Origin: DASRSS01 sp963799045
Lineage (GTDB): Bacteria; Actinomycetota; Actinomycetes; Mycobacteriales; Jatrophihabitantaceae
Assembly (NCBI GenBank): GCA_963799045.1
Contig: CAWCVN010000005.1
Span: forward strand, 744,001-808,000
Direction: 5' to 3'
Length of the DNA: 64,000 bases
Shown piece by piece: positions 56,280 through 64,000 of the stretch. Each line of letters begins with the position of its first letter. The stretch's first letter is position 1. The notes below the pieces were generated by a model. It made no database searches and was not told where the DNA came from. It was given only the letters and a program-made list of their open reading frames with translations. A program made the position numbers and the translations under genes.

Positions 56280-57542
56280 ATGAGCACACCCGCCACCGAA
56301 GGCGAGGTCCGCGCTGTCGCCGCCCGCGCGCGCGATGCCGCCGTCGAACTCGCCCCGATGCGGCGCGCCACGAAGGACGCCGCGCTGCTGGCCATGGCCG
56401 AGGCGCTGGTCGAGTCGACCGAGGCGATCCTGGCCGCCAACGGCCGCGACGTCGCTGCCGCACGCGAGAGCGGACTCAGCGATGCGCTGGTCGATCGGCT
56501 GACGCTGAATGCAGGTCGCGTCGCGGCCATGGCGCAGGGCCTGCGGGACGTGGCCGCGTTGCCCGACCCGGTCGGCGAGGTGCTGCGCGGCTACACCCAG
56601 CCGAACGGTCTGGAGATCCGGCAGGTGCGCGTCCCGTTCGGAGTGATCGCAATGATCTACGAGGCGAGGCCGAACGTCACCGTCGACGCTGCGGGCCTGG
56701 CAGTCAAGAGTGGCAACGCCGCGCTGCTGCGTGGCTCGGCGAGCGCCTACCAGTCGAACGTCGTGCTCGTGGACGTGCTCGCGGCGGCGGCCGAGAAGGC
56801 CGGGCTGCCTCGCGACGCGGTGCAGCTGGTTCCCGGCACCGACCGAGCCAGCGTCGGGCACTTGCTGCGGGCGCGCGGCCTCGTCGACCTGATCATTCCG
56901 CGAGGCGGCGCCGGGCTGATCAACTATGTCGTCGAGAACGCGACCGTCCCGGTGATCGAGACCGGCGTGGGCAAGGTGCACGTGTACGTGGACGCCTCGG
57001 CGGATCTGGACATGGCCGAGCGCATCGTCGTCAACTCGAAGACGTCGCGGGTGAGCGTCTGCAACGCCGCCGAGACACTGCTCGTGCACACGTCTGTCGC
57101 CGACGAGTTCCTGCCGCGGATCACCTCCGCGCTGCAGGCGGCCGGCGTCGTGTTGCACGGCGACGAGGCCTTCGCCGCAAGGGACGGCGTGCAGCCGGCG
57201 ACCGAAGACGACTGGGCGCGCGAGTACCTGTCACTGGACATCGCGGCCCGGATCGTCGCCGACATCGACGAGGCGATCGCGCACATCCGCCGTTGGTCGA
57301 CCGGGCACACCGAGGCGATCGTCACCCGCGACCTGGACTCCGCGCGGCGCTTCGTCGCCCGCGTCGACTCCGCGGCGGTGATGGTGAACGCCTCGACGCG
57401 CTTCACCGACGGCGGCGAGTTCGGCTTCGGCGCCGAGATCGGGATCTCGACCCAGAAGATGCACGCCCGCGGTCCGATGGGCCTGCCCGAGCTGACATCC
57501 ACGAAATGGGTGGTGACCGGCGACGGGCAGATAAGGATCTGA
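56280..57542 (+). CDS. proA: Gamma-glutamyl phosphate reductase
   Basis: A 420-residue NADPH-dependent aldehyde-dehydrogenase-fold enzyme for the second step of proline synthesis. VPFGVIAMIYEARPNVTVDA is the family signature, the catalytic Cys lies in SRVSVCNAAETLLVH, and FTDGGEFGFGAEIGISTQKMHARGP covers the C-terminal active-site segment. It appears to have its own leaderless promoter. Confidence 0.95.
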   Translation: MSTPATEGEVRAVAARARDAAVELAPMRRATKDAALLAMAEALVESTEAILAANGRDVAAARESGLSDALVDRLTLNAGRVAAMAQGLRDVAALPDPVGEVLRGYTQPNGLEIRQVRVPFGVIAMIYEARPNVTVDAAGLAVKSGNAALLRGSASAYQSNVVLVDVLAAAAEKAGLPRDAVQLVPGTDRASVGHLLRARGLVDLIIPRGGAGLINYVVENATVPVIETGVGKVHVYVDASADLDMAERIVVNSKTSRVSVCNAAETLLVHTSVADEFLPRITSALQAAGVVLHGDEAFAARDGVQPATEDDWAREYLSLDIAARIVADIDEAIAHIRRWSTGHTEAIVTRDLDSARRFVARVDSAAVMVNASTRFTDGGEFGFGAEIGISTQKMHARGPMGLPELTSTKWVVTGDGQIRI

Positions 57543-57555
57543 GACAGGGGGAGAC

Positions 57556-58944
57556 ATGACCGACTCCACGCTCGCCGCCGTCCGGCCGACGCTCGCCCGG
57601 CCGGTGGCCGGCCCGCACGGGTCGGCGGTGTGGCGTGCCTGGGCCGCGATGTTCCGTGACCCGCTGCGCGCCCTCGTGCGTCTGCGCAACGAATACGGCG
57701 ACGCCGTGCGGGTGCCCTACGGGCGGCAGCGGACCTTCTTCCTGCTGACCCGGCCCGAGGACGTCGAGCGGGTGCTCGTCAGCGGCCAGTCCAACTACGC
57801 CAAGGCGTTCACCTACCGGCCGCTGCGCGCGTTCCTGGGCGACGGGCTGCTGACCAGCGAGGGCGACACCTGGCGCCGGCACCGGCGCCTGGTCGGCCCG
57901 GTGTTCGCGGCGCGGCGGTTGACCGCGTTCGCACCCGACATGGTGGCCGCCGCGCAGCGGCGCGTGGACAGCTGGTCCGTGCCGGGCACCGAGGTCGTCG
58001 ACGTAGCCGAGCAGATGCGCGAGCTGACGCTCGACATCGTCGGCCGGGCGCTGTTCGGTACCGACCTGGCATCCTCCGCCGGGCGGGTCGGTGACGCGCT
58101 GGGACGCCTGCAGCAGCATCTGGTGCTGGCCACGTTCCTGCCGACCATCGGCTCCGACCGCGGCACCCGCGCCGCCCTGCGGATGCTGCCCGGGTCCCGG
58201 CGCAACTCGGCGCTGCTCGACGGGATCGTGCGCGACGTGATCGCGCAGCGGCGCGCTGCGGTCGACGAGGAGGAGACGGACCTGCTGGGGATCCTGCTCG
58301 CCGCCCGCGACGAGGCCGGTGCCGGCTTCACCGACGACGAGATCCGCGACGAGGTCCTGACGCTGATGCTGGCCGGGCACGAGACGACGGCGACGGCGCT
58401 GGCCTGGACCTGCACGCTGCTGTCCCGCTACCCGGCCGCGCGGGAACGGCTGCACGAGGAACTCGCGACGGTGCTCGGCGGTCGGGCACCGTCGGCCGAG
58501 GACGTCGACCGCCTGCCGTGGACGCGTGCGGTCATCGACGAGTCGATGCGGCTCTTCCCGCCCGCGTGGGCGATCGAGCGCGAGGCGCTCGCCGACGACC
58601 TGGTGGGCGGGGTCGCGGTGCCGGCCGGTGCGACCGTCAGCGTGCCGCCGTACCTGGTGCACCGGCACCCGGATTTCTGGCCGAACCCGGAGGGCTTCGA
58701 TCCCGAGCGGTTCCTGCCCGGCGCCGACCAGGGCCGTCCGCGGTATGCCTACCTACCCTTCGGCGGTGGCCAGCGCATCTGTGTCGGCGCGAGCTTCGCG
58801 ATGCTGGAGGCCGTGCTCGCCCTGGCGACCATCGCGCAGCGCTTCCGCCTCGATCTGCTTCCCGGTGCGCGCGTCGAACTGCGCGCCGAGATCACCCTGC
58901 GCCCCGACGGCCCCGTCCCGATGCGGCTCACCCGGAGGACCTAG
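57556..58944 (+). CDS. Cytochrome P450
   Basis: A 462-residue soluble P450 mono-oxygenase. The I-helix oxygen-binding motif is AGHETTATAL (~272), the ExxR is ESMRLFPPAW (~328), and the haem loop FGGGQRICVGASFAM contains the Cys ligand near 408. An RHRRLVGPVFAARRL helix-C block is also present. The length and the FGGGQRICVG loop resemble CYP102/CYP4-like fatty-acid oxidisers, but the substrate is unknown. GGGGGAGA lies 5-10 nt before the ATG. No ferredoxin or reductase gene is adjacent. Confidence 0.92.
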   Translation: MTDSTLAAVRPTLARPVAGPHGSAVWRAWAAMFRDPLRALVRLRNEYGDAVRVPYGRQRTFFLLTRPEDVERVLVSGQSNYAKAFTYRPLRAFLGDGLLTSEGDTWRRHRRLVGPVFAARRLTAFAPDMVAAAQRRVDSWSVPGTEVVDVAEQMRELTLDIVGRALFGTDLASSAGRVGDALGRLQQHLVLATFLPTIGSDRGTRAALRMLPGSRRNSALLDGIVRDVIAQRRAAVDEEETDLLGILLAARDEAGAGFTDDEIRDEVLTLMLAGHETTATALAWTCTLLSRYPAARERLHEELATVLGGRAPSAEDVDRLPWTRAVIDESMRLFPPAWAIEREALADDLVGGVAVPAGATVSVPPYLVHRHPDFWPNPEGFDPERFLPGADQGRPRYAYLPFGGGQRICVGASFAMLEAVLALATIAQRFRLDLLPGARVELRAEITLRPDGPVPMRLTRRT

Positions 58945-59132
58945 CCGCCGCCCGACTGGCCACCGCGCAGCAGGTCGGTGGCGCGTTGGGCGTGGCCGTG
59001 ATCGGGGTGGTCTTCTTCGCCGCGGCGCGGCAGTCGGTGGTGCATGCCTTCACGGTCAGCCGGTACGTGCTGGCTGGGCTCACGTTGGCGACGGCGGCGC
59101 TGGTGCAGCTGTTGCCGCGACGAGTCGGGTGA
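58945..59132 (+). pseudogene. C-terminal remnant of an MFS (DHA2-type) transporter
   Basis: An open stretch of ~62 codons starting at the P450 stop encodes LATAQQVGGALGVAVIGVVF then SRYVLAGLTLATAALVQLL, the last two helices of EmrB/QacA-like exporters. The QQVGGALGVA motif is characteristic. No start codon or upstream transporter sequence exists, so this is a truncated relic between the P450 and the 13E12 repeat. Confidence 0.65.
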
Positions 59133-59157
59133 TGGGGGAGCGGAGGGCTGGCTGGCT

Positions 59158-59265
59158 TTCGTTGCTGGGTCGCCTTTGCGCTGGGGTGCTTTGCGTCGAA
59201 GTGCGCAGCGGCGGGGAGCGCCGTTCTTGCTCGGCCTCGTTGCTGGCTTGCCTTGCGCTCTGCTT
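59158..59265. repeat. Degenerate ~79-bp repeat unit and partial unit upstream of 13E12 copy 2
   Basis: The unit at 59189-59265 and a partial one at 59158-59188 match the two tandem units at 13287-13444 in inverted orientation, with TTGCTGG, GCCTTGCGCT and GTTCTTGCTCGG blocks shared. Confidence 0.6.
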
Positions 59266-60765
59266 GTGATCTTCCTGCTGAAATTCCTTGCAGAATAAGG
59301 GGATTCTTCTTCCGAAACGCTTGACTTGCGCACGGTCGTTCGGGTATATTAGCTCTTATGTTTCCTCCTCCTCGACTGCTCGCGCGGCCTGACGCCGTGC
59401 CTGCGGTCGGGAGCCGATCCCGGTCGATCCCGCGGTGACGACACCGATGCCGACGACACCGATGCCGTCGCCTGCCGATGCGTCGCGTGATCCGTCGGCG
59501 GCGGCTGCTGCTCTGGCGGTGTTGGATCCGTCCGGTGCGGCTCTGGCCGCGTTGTCGGTGCTGCACGCGCCGTCGCTGTCCGATGCGGCACTGATCGACG
59601 CGGTCGCCGCCTCACAGAAGCTGCTCGCCACGATCGCGGGCAAGCAGCAGGAGCTGCTGGCCGAGATCGCCCGCCGTGACCCGGACGGCGAGCAGTTCCT
59701 GCGCGACGAGGTCGCCTGCGTGCTGCAGACCGCCCCGAACAGCGCGAACCTGACCCTGGAGGCGGCGAAGCAGTTGACCGGGCGCCTGGCGGACACGCAC
59801 AACCTGCTCACGGGCGGGTACCTGCCGTATGGGCACGCCCGGACCCTGGCGTTGGGGGTGCGGCACTGCAGCGACGAGGTCGCGGCCAAGGTGCAGGAGC
59901 GGGTGCTGCCGCGCGGCTGCCGGCAATCCGCCGGCGAGTTCCGCTGCGCCGTCCGCCGCGCCGTGGCCCGGTTCGACCGCAAGGACGAAGCCGTCCAGCA
60001 CGCCGAAGCGTTCGCGCAACGCAACGTGATCACCTACGACGAGCCCGACTACATGGCCGACGTGGTGCTGCACCTCGCGGCCGACGGCGCGGCGACCGTG
60101 CTGACCGCCATCAACACCTGGGCCGTCAAAACCGACACCGCCGACACGCGCACCCTGGACCAGCGGCGCGCGGACGCGATCGTCGACATCTGCAGTTCAG
60201 CCCTGGATATGCCGGGCCTGCCGAAACGGCACGGACTCCGCCCCGCCCTGTCCGTCACGGTCGCCGCCTCCACCCTCGCCGGACAGGACGACCAGCCCGC
60301 GGAACTGGACGGCTACGGACCCATCCCCGCCTCCATGGCGCGGCGGATCGCCGCCCTATCCGGCGCGGTGCGACACGAAATCCCCGTCGACAACCACGGC
60401 CACATCCTCGACCGCTGACGACACCGCCGACACCTACACCCCACCCGCGCGGATCGCCCGCACCGTCATCGCCCGCGACGTGACCTGCGTGCACCCCGGC
60501 TGCGGACGCTCCGCCCACTACTGCGACCTCGACCACCGAACACCCTGGCCCGCCGGGCCTACCAGCGTCGACAACCTCGAACCACTCTGCCGACGCCACC
60601 ACAAGTTGAAACACCACAGCCGATGGCGACTAACCAAACTCGCCGACGGCAGCTACGAATGGACCAGCCCCACCAGACACACCTATCGCTACCGGCCACC
60701 CCAGTTACCCGTACCCGCAGAACCGACCGCGCCCGAGCAGAACGACGACGAACCACCGCCCTTCT
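59249..60765. repeat. Long inverted repeat, right arm (13E12 element)
   Basis: Counterpart of 11786-13303. The two arms point in opposite directions 46 kb apart, so recombination between them would invert the region between. Confidence 0.9.
59321..59350 (+). promoter_or_regulatory. Promoter of 13E12 copy 2
   Basis: TTGACT (59321-59326), 18-bp spacer, TATATT (59345-59350), then 7 nt to the ATG at 59358. Identical to the copy 1 promoter. Confidence 0.75.
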
Positions 60766-60767
60766 AG
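59358..60767 (+). pseudogene. 13E12 repeat family HNH endonuclease (DUF222), copy 2, two frameshifts
   Basis: Protein-level near-identity to copy 1, with isolated changes such as LHAPSLSDAAL for LPAPSLSDEAL and HHKLKHH for HHKFKHH. One G is missing from the GCGGTCGGGG run near 59412. Around 60410 the sequence reads CTCGACCGCTGACG where copy 1 has CTCGTCCAGAACG, a net extra base with substitutions that creates a TGA. The first lesion could be a sequencing error; the second, carrying substitutions, looks like real divergence. The HNH core is intact in the third segment. The TAG stop shares CTAG with the convergent gene's stop. Confidence 0.85.
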
Positions 60768-61198
60768 TCGCCGCCGGCGTCGCTGTCGTCGGACGGCTCC
60801 GCGATCCCACGCGGCATGCGGTCGCCTGGCGGCACGCCCAACGGCTCGCGGAGCCTCGCGAGCATGCGCGCCTGCACCTCCGCCTCGGCCGGGGTGAGGT
60901 CGACACGGTTGCCGTCCATGCCGACCAGCCAGACCAGTCCACGGCCTCGGCCGGAATTGGCCTCCTGCCTCCCGCGGTCGTCGTAGACGAGCGCGACCGA
61001 GTACACCAACTCTCGGCCGGCTCGGCACTGGGCCCAGTCGATCACCTGGACGATATCGGCGCCGGTGACGTCGTACGTGTCCGTCCAACCGCCGATGTAG
61101 CTGTCCTGGACGCGCTGGAAGTACACGCGAAAGCGCGGATGATCGCTCTCCCAACTGCTGTCACGCTCGTCCACGGCGCCGATCTGAATCCCGTCCAC
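60764..61198 (-). CDS. Hypothetical protein
   Basis: A 144-residue soluble protein from GTG 61198, opening VDGIQIGAVDERDSSWESD, with aromatic-rich RVYFQRVQDSYIGGWTDTYD and an acidic C-terminus ending SDDSDAGGD. The family is not recognised. The stop codon overlaps that of the 13E12 copy in a shared CTAG, and the repeat ends exactly there, so the native C-terminus may have been altered by the repeat's arrival. Confidence 0.6.
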   Translation of the reverse strand: MDGIQIGAVDERDSSWESDHPRFRVYFQRVQDSYIGGWTDTYDVTGADIVQVIDWAQCRAGRELVYSVALVYDDRGRQEANSGRGRGLVWLVGMDGNRVDLTPAEAEVQARMLARLREPLGVPPGDRMPRGIAEPSDDSDAGGD

Positions 61199-61260
61199 GG
61201 GACAAGCATCCCCGATCGGCCCAGTTCGTCATCCGGACCGAGCTCCTCAGCGGGTGAGCG

Positions 61261-61624
61261 TCAGCTGCCGTTGAGGTACCGCAGAACCGCGAGCACTCGA
61301 CGGTTCTCGCTCTCGGAGGGCGGAAGATCCAGCTTGGTCAGGATGTTGGCCACATGCTTCTCGATCGCGCGCTCGGTGACCACTAGCTCGGCGCCGATTC
61401 CCGCGTTCGACAGGCCCTGTGCCATCAAGCCCGAGCACCTCCTGCTCGCGCGGGGTGAGCGTGTCCAGGGCGTCGGGCTTGCGTTTCGCACCGAGCAACT
61501 GAGCCACCACCTCCGGATCCAGGGCCGTTCCGCCGTTCGCGATCACCTCATGGCCGCGGTCGGCGAGCAGATGCGCGAGGCCGTCGCGCAGGATGGCGCT
61601 GTCCTCGGCGATCGCGACGCGCAT
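61261..61624 (-). pseudogene. NarL/LuxR-type response regulator, internally deleted and frameshifted
   Basis: From ATG 61624 the receiver start MRVAIAEDSAILRDGLAHLL is intact, but after GHEVIA the sequence jumps straight to NGGTALDPEVVAQLLG, the linker that normally lies ~80 residues later. The phospho-acceptor Asp strand is therefore missing. The HTH domain (LTPREQEVLGL, then MAQGLSNAGIGAELVVTERAI in another frame) follows with one frameshift near 61435. It cannot be phosphorylated in the usual way. It is coupled to the similarly damaged kinase upstream. Confidence 0.75.
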
Positions 61625-62452
61625 CAGGCCCCCCGGGTCTCGAGTGGCAGTTCGACGGTGACGACGGTGGGCCCGCCGGTCGGGCTGCTTACCATCAGCA
61701 TGCCGTCGACCGACCGCACCCGATCACGCAGCCCGCTCAACCCGGTGCCTGCCCCGATCGCAGCCCCGCCGCGACCGACGTCGGACACCCGCAGCACGAG
61801 AGTCCCGTCCGCGCTGCTGACGGCGAGCCCGGCGCGCGTGGCGCCGGGCTCGGCTTGGCGGCGTTGGTCAACAGCTCCGCCGCGCAGAAGTAGGCGATGG
61901 TCTCGATCGCGGGAGCCGGACGCCGGTCCACGGCCGTGCGCCACTCGACCGGAATCGCACTGTGCGCCACGAGCGTGGCGAGGGCGGTGTGCAGGCCCGC
62001 ATCCAGCACCGGCGGGTGAATGCCCCTCGCCAGGTCGCGCAGCTCCACGATGGCGTCCTTCGCGGTCGCGTGTGCCCGCTCGAGCAGGGCAGCGGTTTCG
62101 CTGGGGTCGGCGCACGCCACGCCGTTCCGTCCTTCAGGCTCGCCCCCAGCCAGCCGAGCAGCCCGGGCCGCGAGCGGAACGCCGGCGGGGCGGGGATCTC
62201 CCAGCCGAGCAATGTGTTGACCCCCGCTCGCCACTGGTCACCGATCCACCGGCTGACGAAGCCGGTCGCCGCCAGTAGCGGCAGCCCGACGAAGGTGATC
62301 AGCAGGCCGCCGGAGACGGACAGGGTGATGACGGTGAAGGCGAAGCCGAACACGCCCATCGGCAGCGACAGGAGGGCGTAGAGCAGTTCCGCCCAGGTGC
62401 GCTTGTCCAGCAGGGCGGTGAACAACCGGGGGACACGAGGGGAAACGCTCAT
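61624..62452 (-). pseudogene. Sensor histidine kinase, internally deleted and frameshifted
   Basis: ATG 62452 opens a putative sensor domain with membrane helices (ELLYALLSLPMGVFGFAFTV, GLLITFVGLPLLAATGFV). After LKDGTAW the frame jumps to ETAALLERAHATAKDAIVEL with RDLARGIHPPVLDAGL, so the second half of the sensor domain and the helix carrying the phospho-His (usually ERDLHDGAQ) are absent. The N- and G-box parts of the ATPase domain remain (FCAAELLTNAAK; GTGLSGLRDRV) but are separated by a frameshift near 61850. It is a degenerate HisKA_3 kinase partnered with the truncated regulator. Confidence 0.75.
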
Positions 62453-62642
62453 CGCCGGTTCAGCCTGCCAGCTGCTCGTTGATCATGGCTCCAGCATCGG
62501 CTAGCGGAGCTTCGGTCGACAGGGGTCGCCCCCCGAACCGCACTTCGTGCTAACCCCACCACATCCATCACACCCGGAATGGCGAATCGGGCGCGAGTGC
62601 ACGACACTGCCAGTAATAGTCGGTAGGTGGTAGGGGTCTCCC

Positions 62643-64000
62643 ATGGCGTACTTCGTAACCGGCGCGACCGGGTTCATCGGCCGCTTCCTGCTGGTCGAAT
62701 TGCTCAAGCGCGAGGGCACTGTGTACGTCCTGTGCCGCGCCGGCTCGATGCACAAGGTCGATCAGCTGCGCGAGCGGCTGGGTGACTCCGGCGGCCGTAT
62801 CGTCGCGATCATCGGCGATCTGGCCAAGGAACGGCTCGGACTGTCTGCGCGAGGACCTCGAGCGGCTGGACGGCGCCGTCGATCACTTCTTCCATCTGGC
62901 CGCGATCTACGACCTCACGGCTGATGCTGACAGCCAGCGCGTCGCCAACGTCGAAGGCACCCGGCACGCCGTCCACTGTGCCGAGGCGATCCACGCCGGC
63001 CACTTCCACCAGGTCAGCTCGATCGCGGCTGCCGGCCTCTACCGCGGAACCTTCACCGAGGACATGTTCGACGAGGCCCAGAACGTCGGGCACAACCCCT
63101 ACTACCTGACCAAGCACGAAGCCGAGGCCGTCGTCCGACGGGAGTGCAGCGTGCCGTGGCGGGTCTACCGGCCCGGGGTGGTCGTCGGGCACAGCGAGAC
63201 CGGCGAGATCGACAAGATCGACGGGCCTTACTACTTCTTCCGGGCCATCCAGCGACTGCGCGGCGTGCTGCCGTCCTGGCTGCCCGGCGTCGGCATCGAC
63301 GGCGGCGAGATCAACATCGTGCCCGTCGACTATGTCGCCAAGGCGATGGACCATCTCGCGCACACGCCCGGCCTCGACGGCCAGGCGTTCCACCTGACCG
63401 ACCCGGAGCCGCTGACCGTCGCCGGCCTGCTCAAAGTGCTGACCAAGGCGGCGCACGCGCCGGGCCCCGCATTCAACGTCGATCCGCGCGTGTTCGACGC
63501 CCTGCCCGCGCGTCTGAGCGGCACGATCAGCCGGCTGCCGGTCGCCAAGCAGGTCACAGACCTCGCGCTCGCCGAGCTGGGCATCCCGCGCGAGATGTTC
63601 GCCTACCTGACCTACCCCACGCACTTCGACTCTGCGAAGACGCAACATGCCCTCACCGGTTCGGGCCTCAGCGTGCCGCCGCTGGCCAGCTATGCGCAGA
63701 CGCTGTGGGAGTACTGGGAGCGCAACTACAGCCCCGACCACCGCAAGGACCGCGCCCTGTCACGGGCGATCCGTGGCAAGACCGTCATGATCACCGGCGC
63801 GTCCTCGGGCATCGGCCGCGCGACCGCGCTGCGGGTCGGCGCGGCGGGCGGCAAGGTGATCCTCGTCGCGCGAGGTGCCGAGAAGCTCGAGCAGACGAAG
63901 AAGGAGATCGAGGACCTCGGTGGTGTCGCATTCGTGCACCGCGCCGACCTGTCGGACATGCACGACATCGAGCGGATGGCCAAGGAGGTGCTGGCCGATC
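62643..64000 (+). CDS. Two-domain SDR-family oxidoreductase, acyl-CoA reductase-like (partial, one frameshift)
   Basis: The N-terminal part is an extended SDR (AYFVTGATGFIGRFLLVELL; catalytic Tyr and Lys in NPYYLTKHEAE), and a second, classical SDR begins near 63775 (KTVMITGASSGIGRATALRV) and continues past the window. This tandem arrangement matches mycobacterial AcrA1/Rv3391-like fatty acyl-CoA or multifunctional reductases. An inserted T near 62845 (CTGTC-T-GCGCGAG) shifts frame 0 to frame 1; removing it restores LSREDLERL. The ATG at 62643 begins the Rossmann strand. At least 450 residues are seen. Confidence 0.85.

Noticed and set aside
59044..59298. Possible small hydrophobic peptide gene upstream of each 13E12 copy
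   Set aside because: Both sites can encode a similar hydrophobic end (PCALLVIFLL), but there is no consistent start codon or ribosome site, and the similarity is explained by the shared DNA repeat.

Overview
The window is about 64 kb of very GC-rich DNA with actinobacterial hallmarks: a mycothiol ligase (mshC), a mycothiol-linked Rv2466c-type oxidoreductase, paired ClpP1/ClpP2, type VII secretion genes, 13E12-type HNH repeats and many GTG starts. A full mreBCD-pbp2-rodA cluster argues against Mycobacterium. It suggests a Frankineae-like or related soil actinomycete; this placement is inference from gene content, not phylogeny.

Layout. 1-14.5 kb: alpha-glucosidase, truncated haemoglobin O, a heavily frameshifted flavin oxidoreductase, an HNH nuclease, an amidase, a CtaJ-like small membrane protein with a DUF5130 protein, a secreted lytic transglycosylase, aminopeptidase N, a Bcp peroxiredoxin, the Rv2466c-like protein, the first 13E12 copy and a CtaG-type membrane protein. 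14.5-21.3 kb: rpiB, mshC, tRNA-Gly(TCC), tRNA-Pro(TGG) and the protein-quality-control block tig-clpP1-clpP2-clpX. 21.3-30.5 kb: a compact type VII secretion-like operon (FHA-containing EccC/EssC ATPase, membrane-anchored kinase-like protein, WXG100 protein, a small helical partner, two proteins of unknown function and a large WXG-headed candidate substrate). 30.5-33.4 kb: three related genes of unknown family and a Gfo/Idh/MocA oxidoreductase. 33.4-38.3 kb: valS, folC, a DUF4233 protein and ndk. 38.4-44.3 kb: mreB-mreC-mreD-pbp2-rodA, the cell-elongation machinery. 44.3-49.1 kb: an EamA transporter, a TIGR03960 radical SAM protein, a secreted CAP/IPT protein and a DUF2344 protein. 49.2-57.5 kb: rne, rplU, rpmA, obgE, proB, a pentapeptide-repeat gene and proA. 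57.5-64 kb: a cytochrome P450, an MFS remnant, a second inverted 13E12 copy, an unknown gene, a decayed two-component pair and the start of a two-domain SDR reductase that runs off the window.

Three themes cut across the annotation. (1) Many genes have a TANNNT-like (or CAAT-like) -10 hexamer ending only 6-8 nt before the start codon, implying leaderless mRNAs; this helped choose several starts. (2) Single-base indels interrupt genes that should be intact (clpX, valS, folC, and others), which points to residual sequencing or assembly errors. Apparent fusions and many frameshifts should be read in that light. (3) The strongest candidate for a little-described system is the minimal type VII-like locus that pairs an FHA-bearing motor ATPase with a membrane-anchored kinase-like protein and lacks eccB, eccD, eccE and mycP. 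The near-identical inverted 13E12 copies, 47 kb apart and each preceded by copies of a ~79-bp repeat, are the main genome-plasticity signal.
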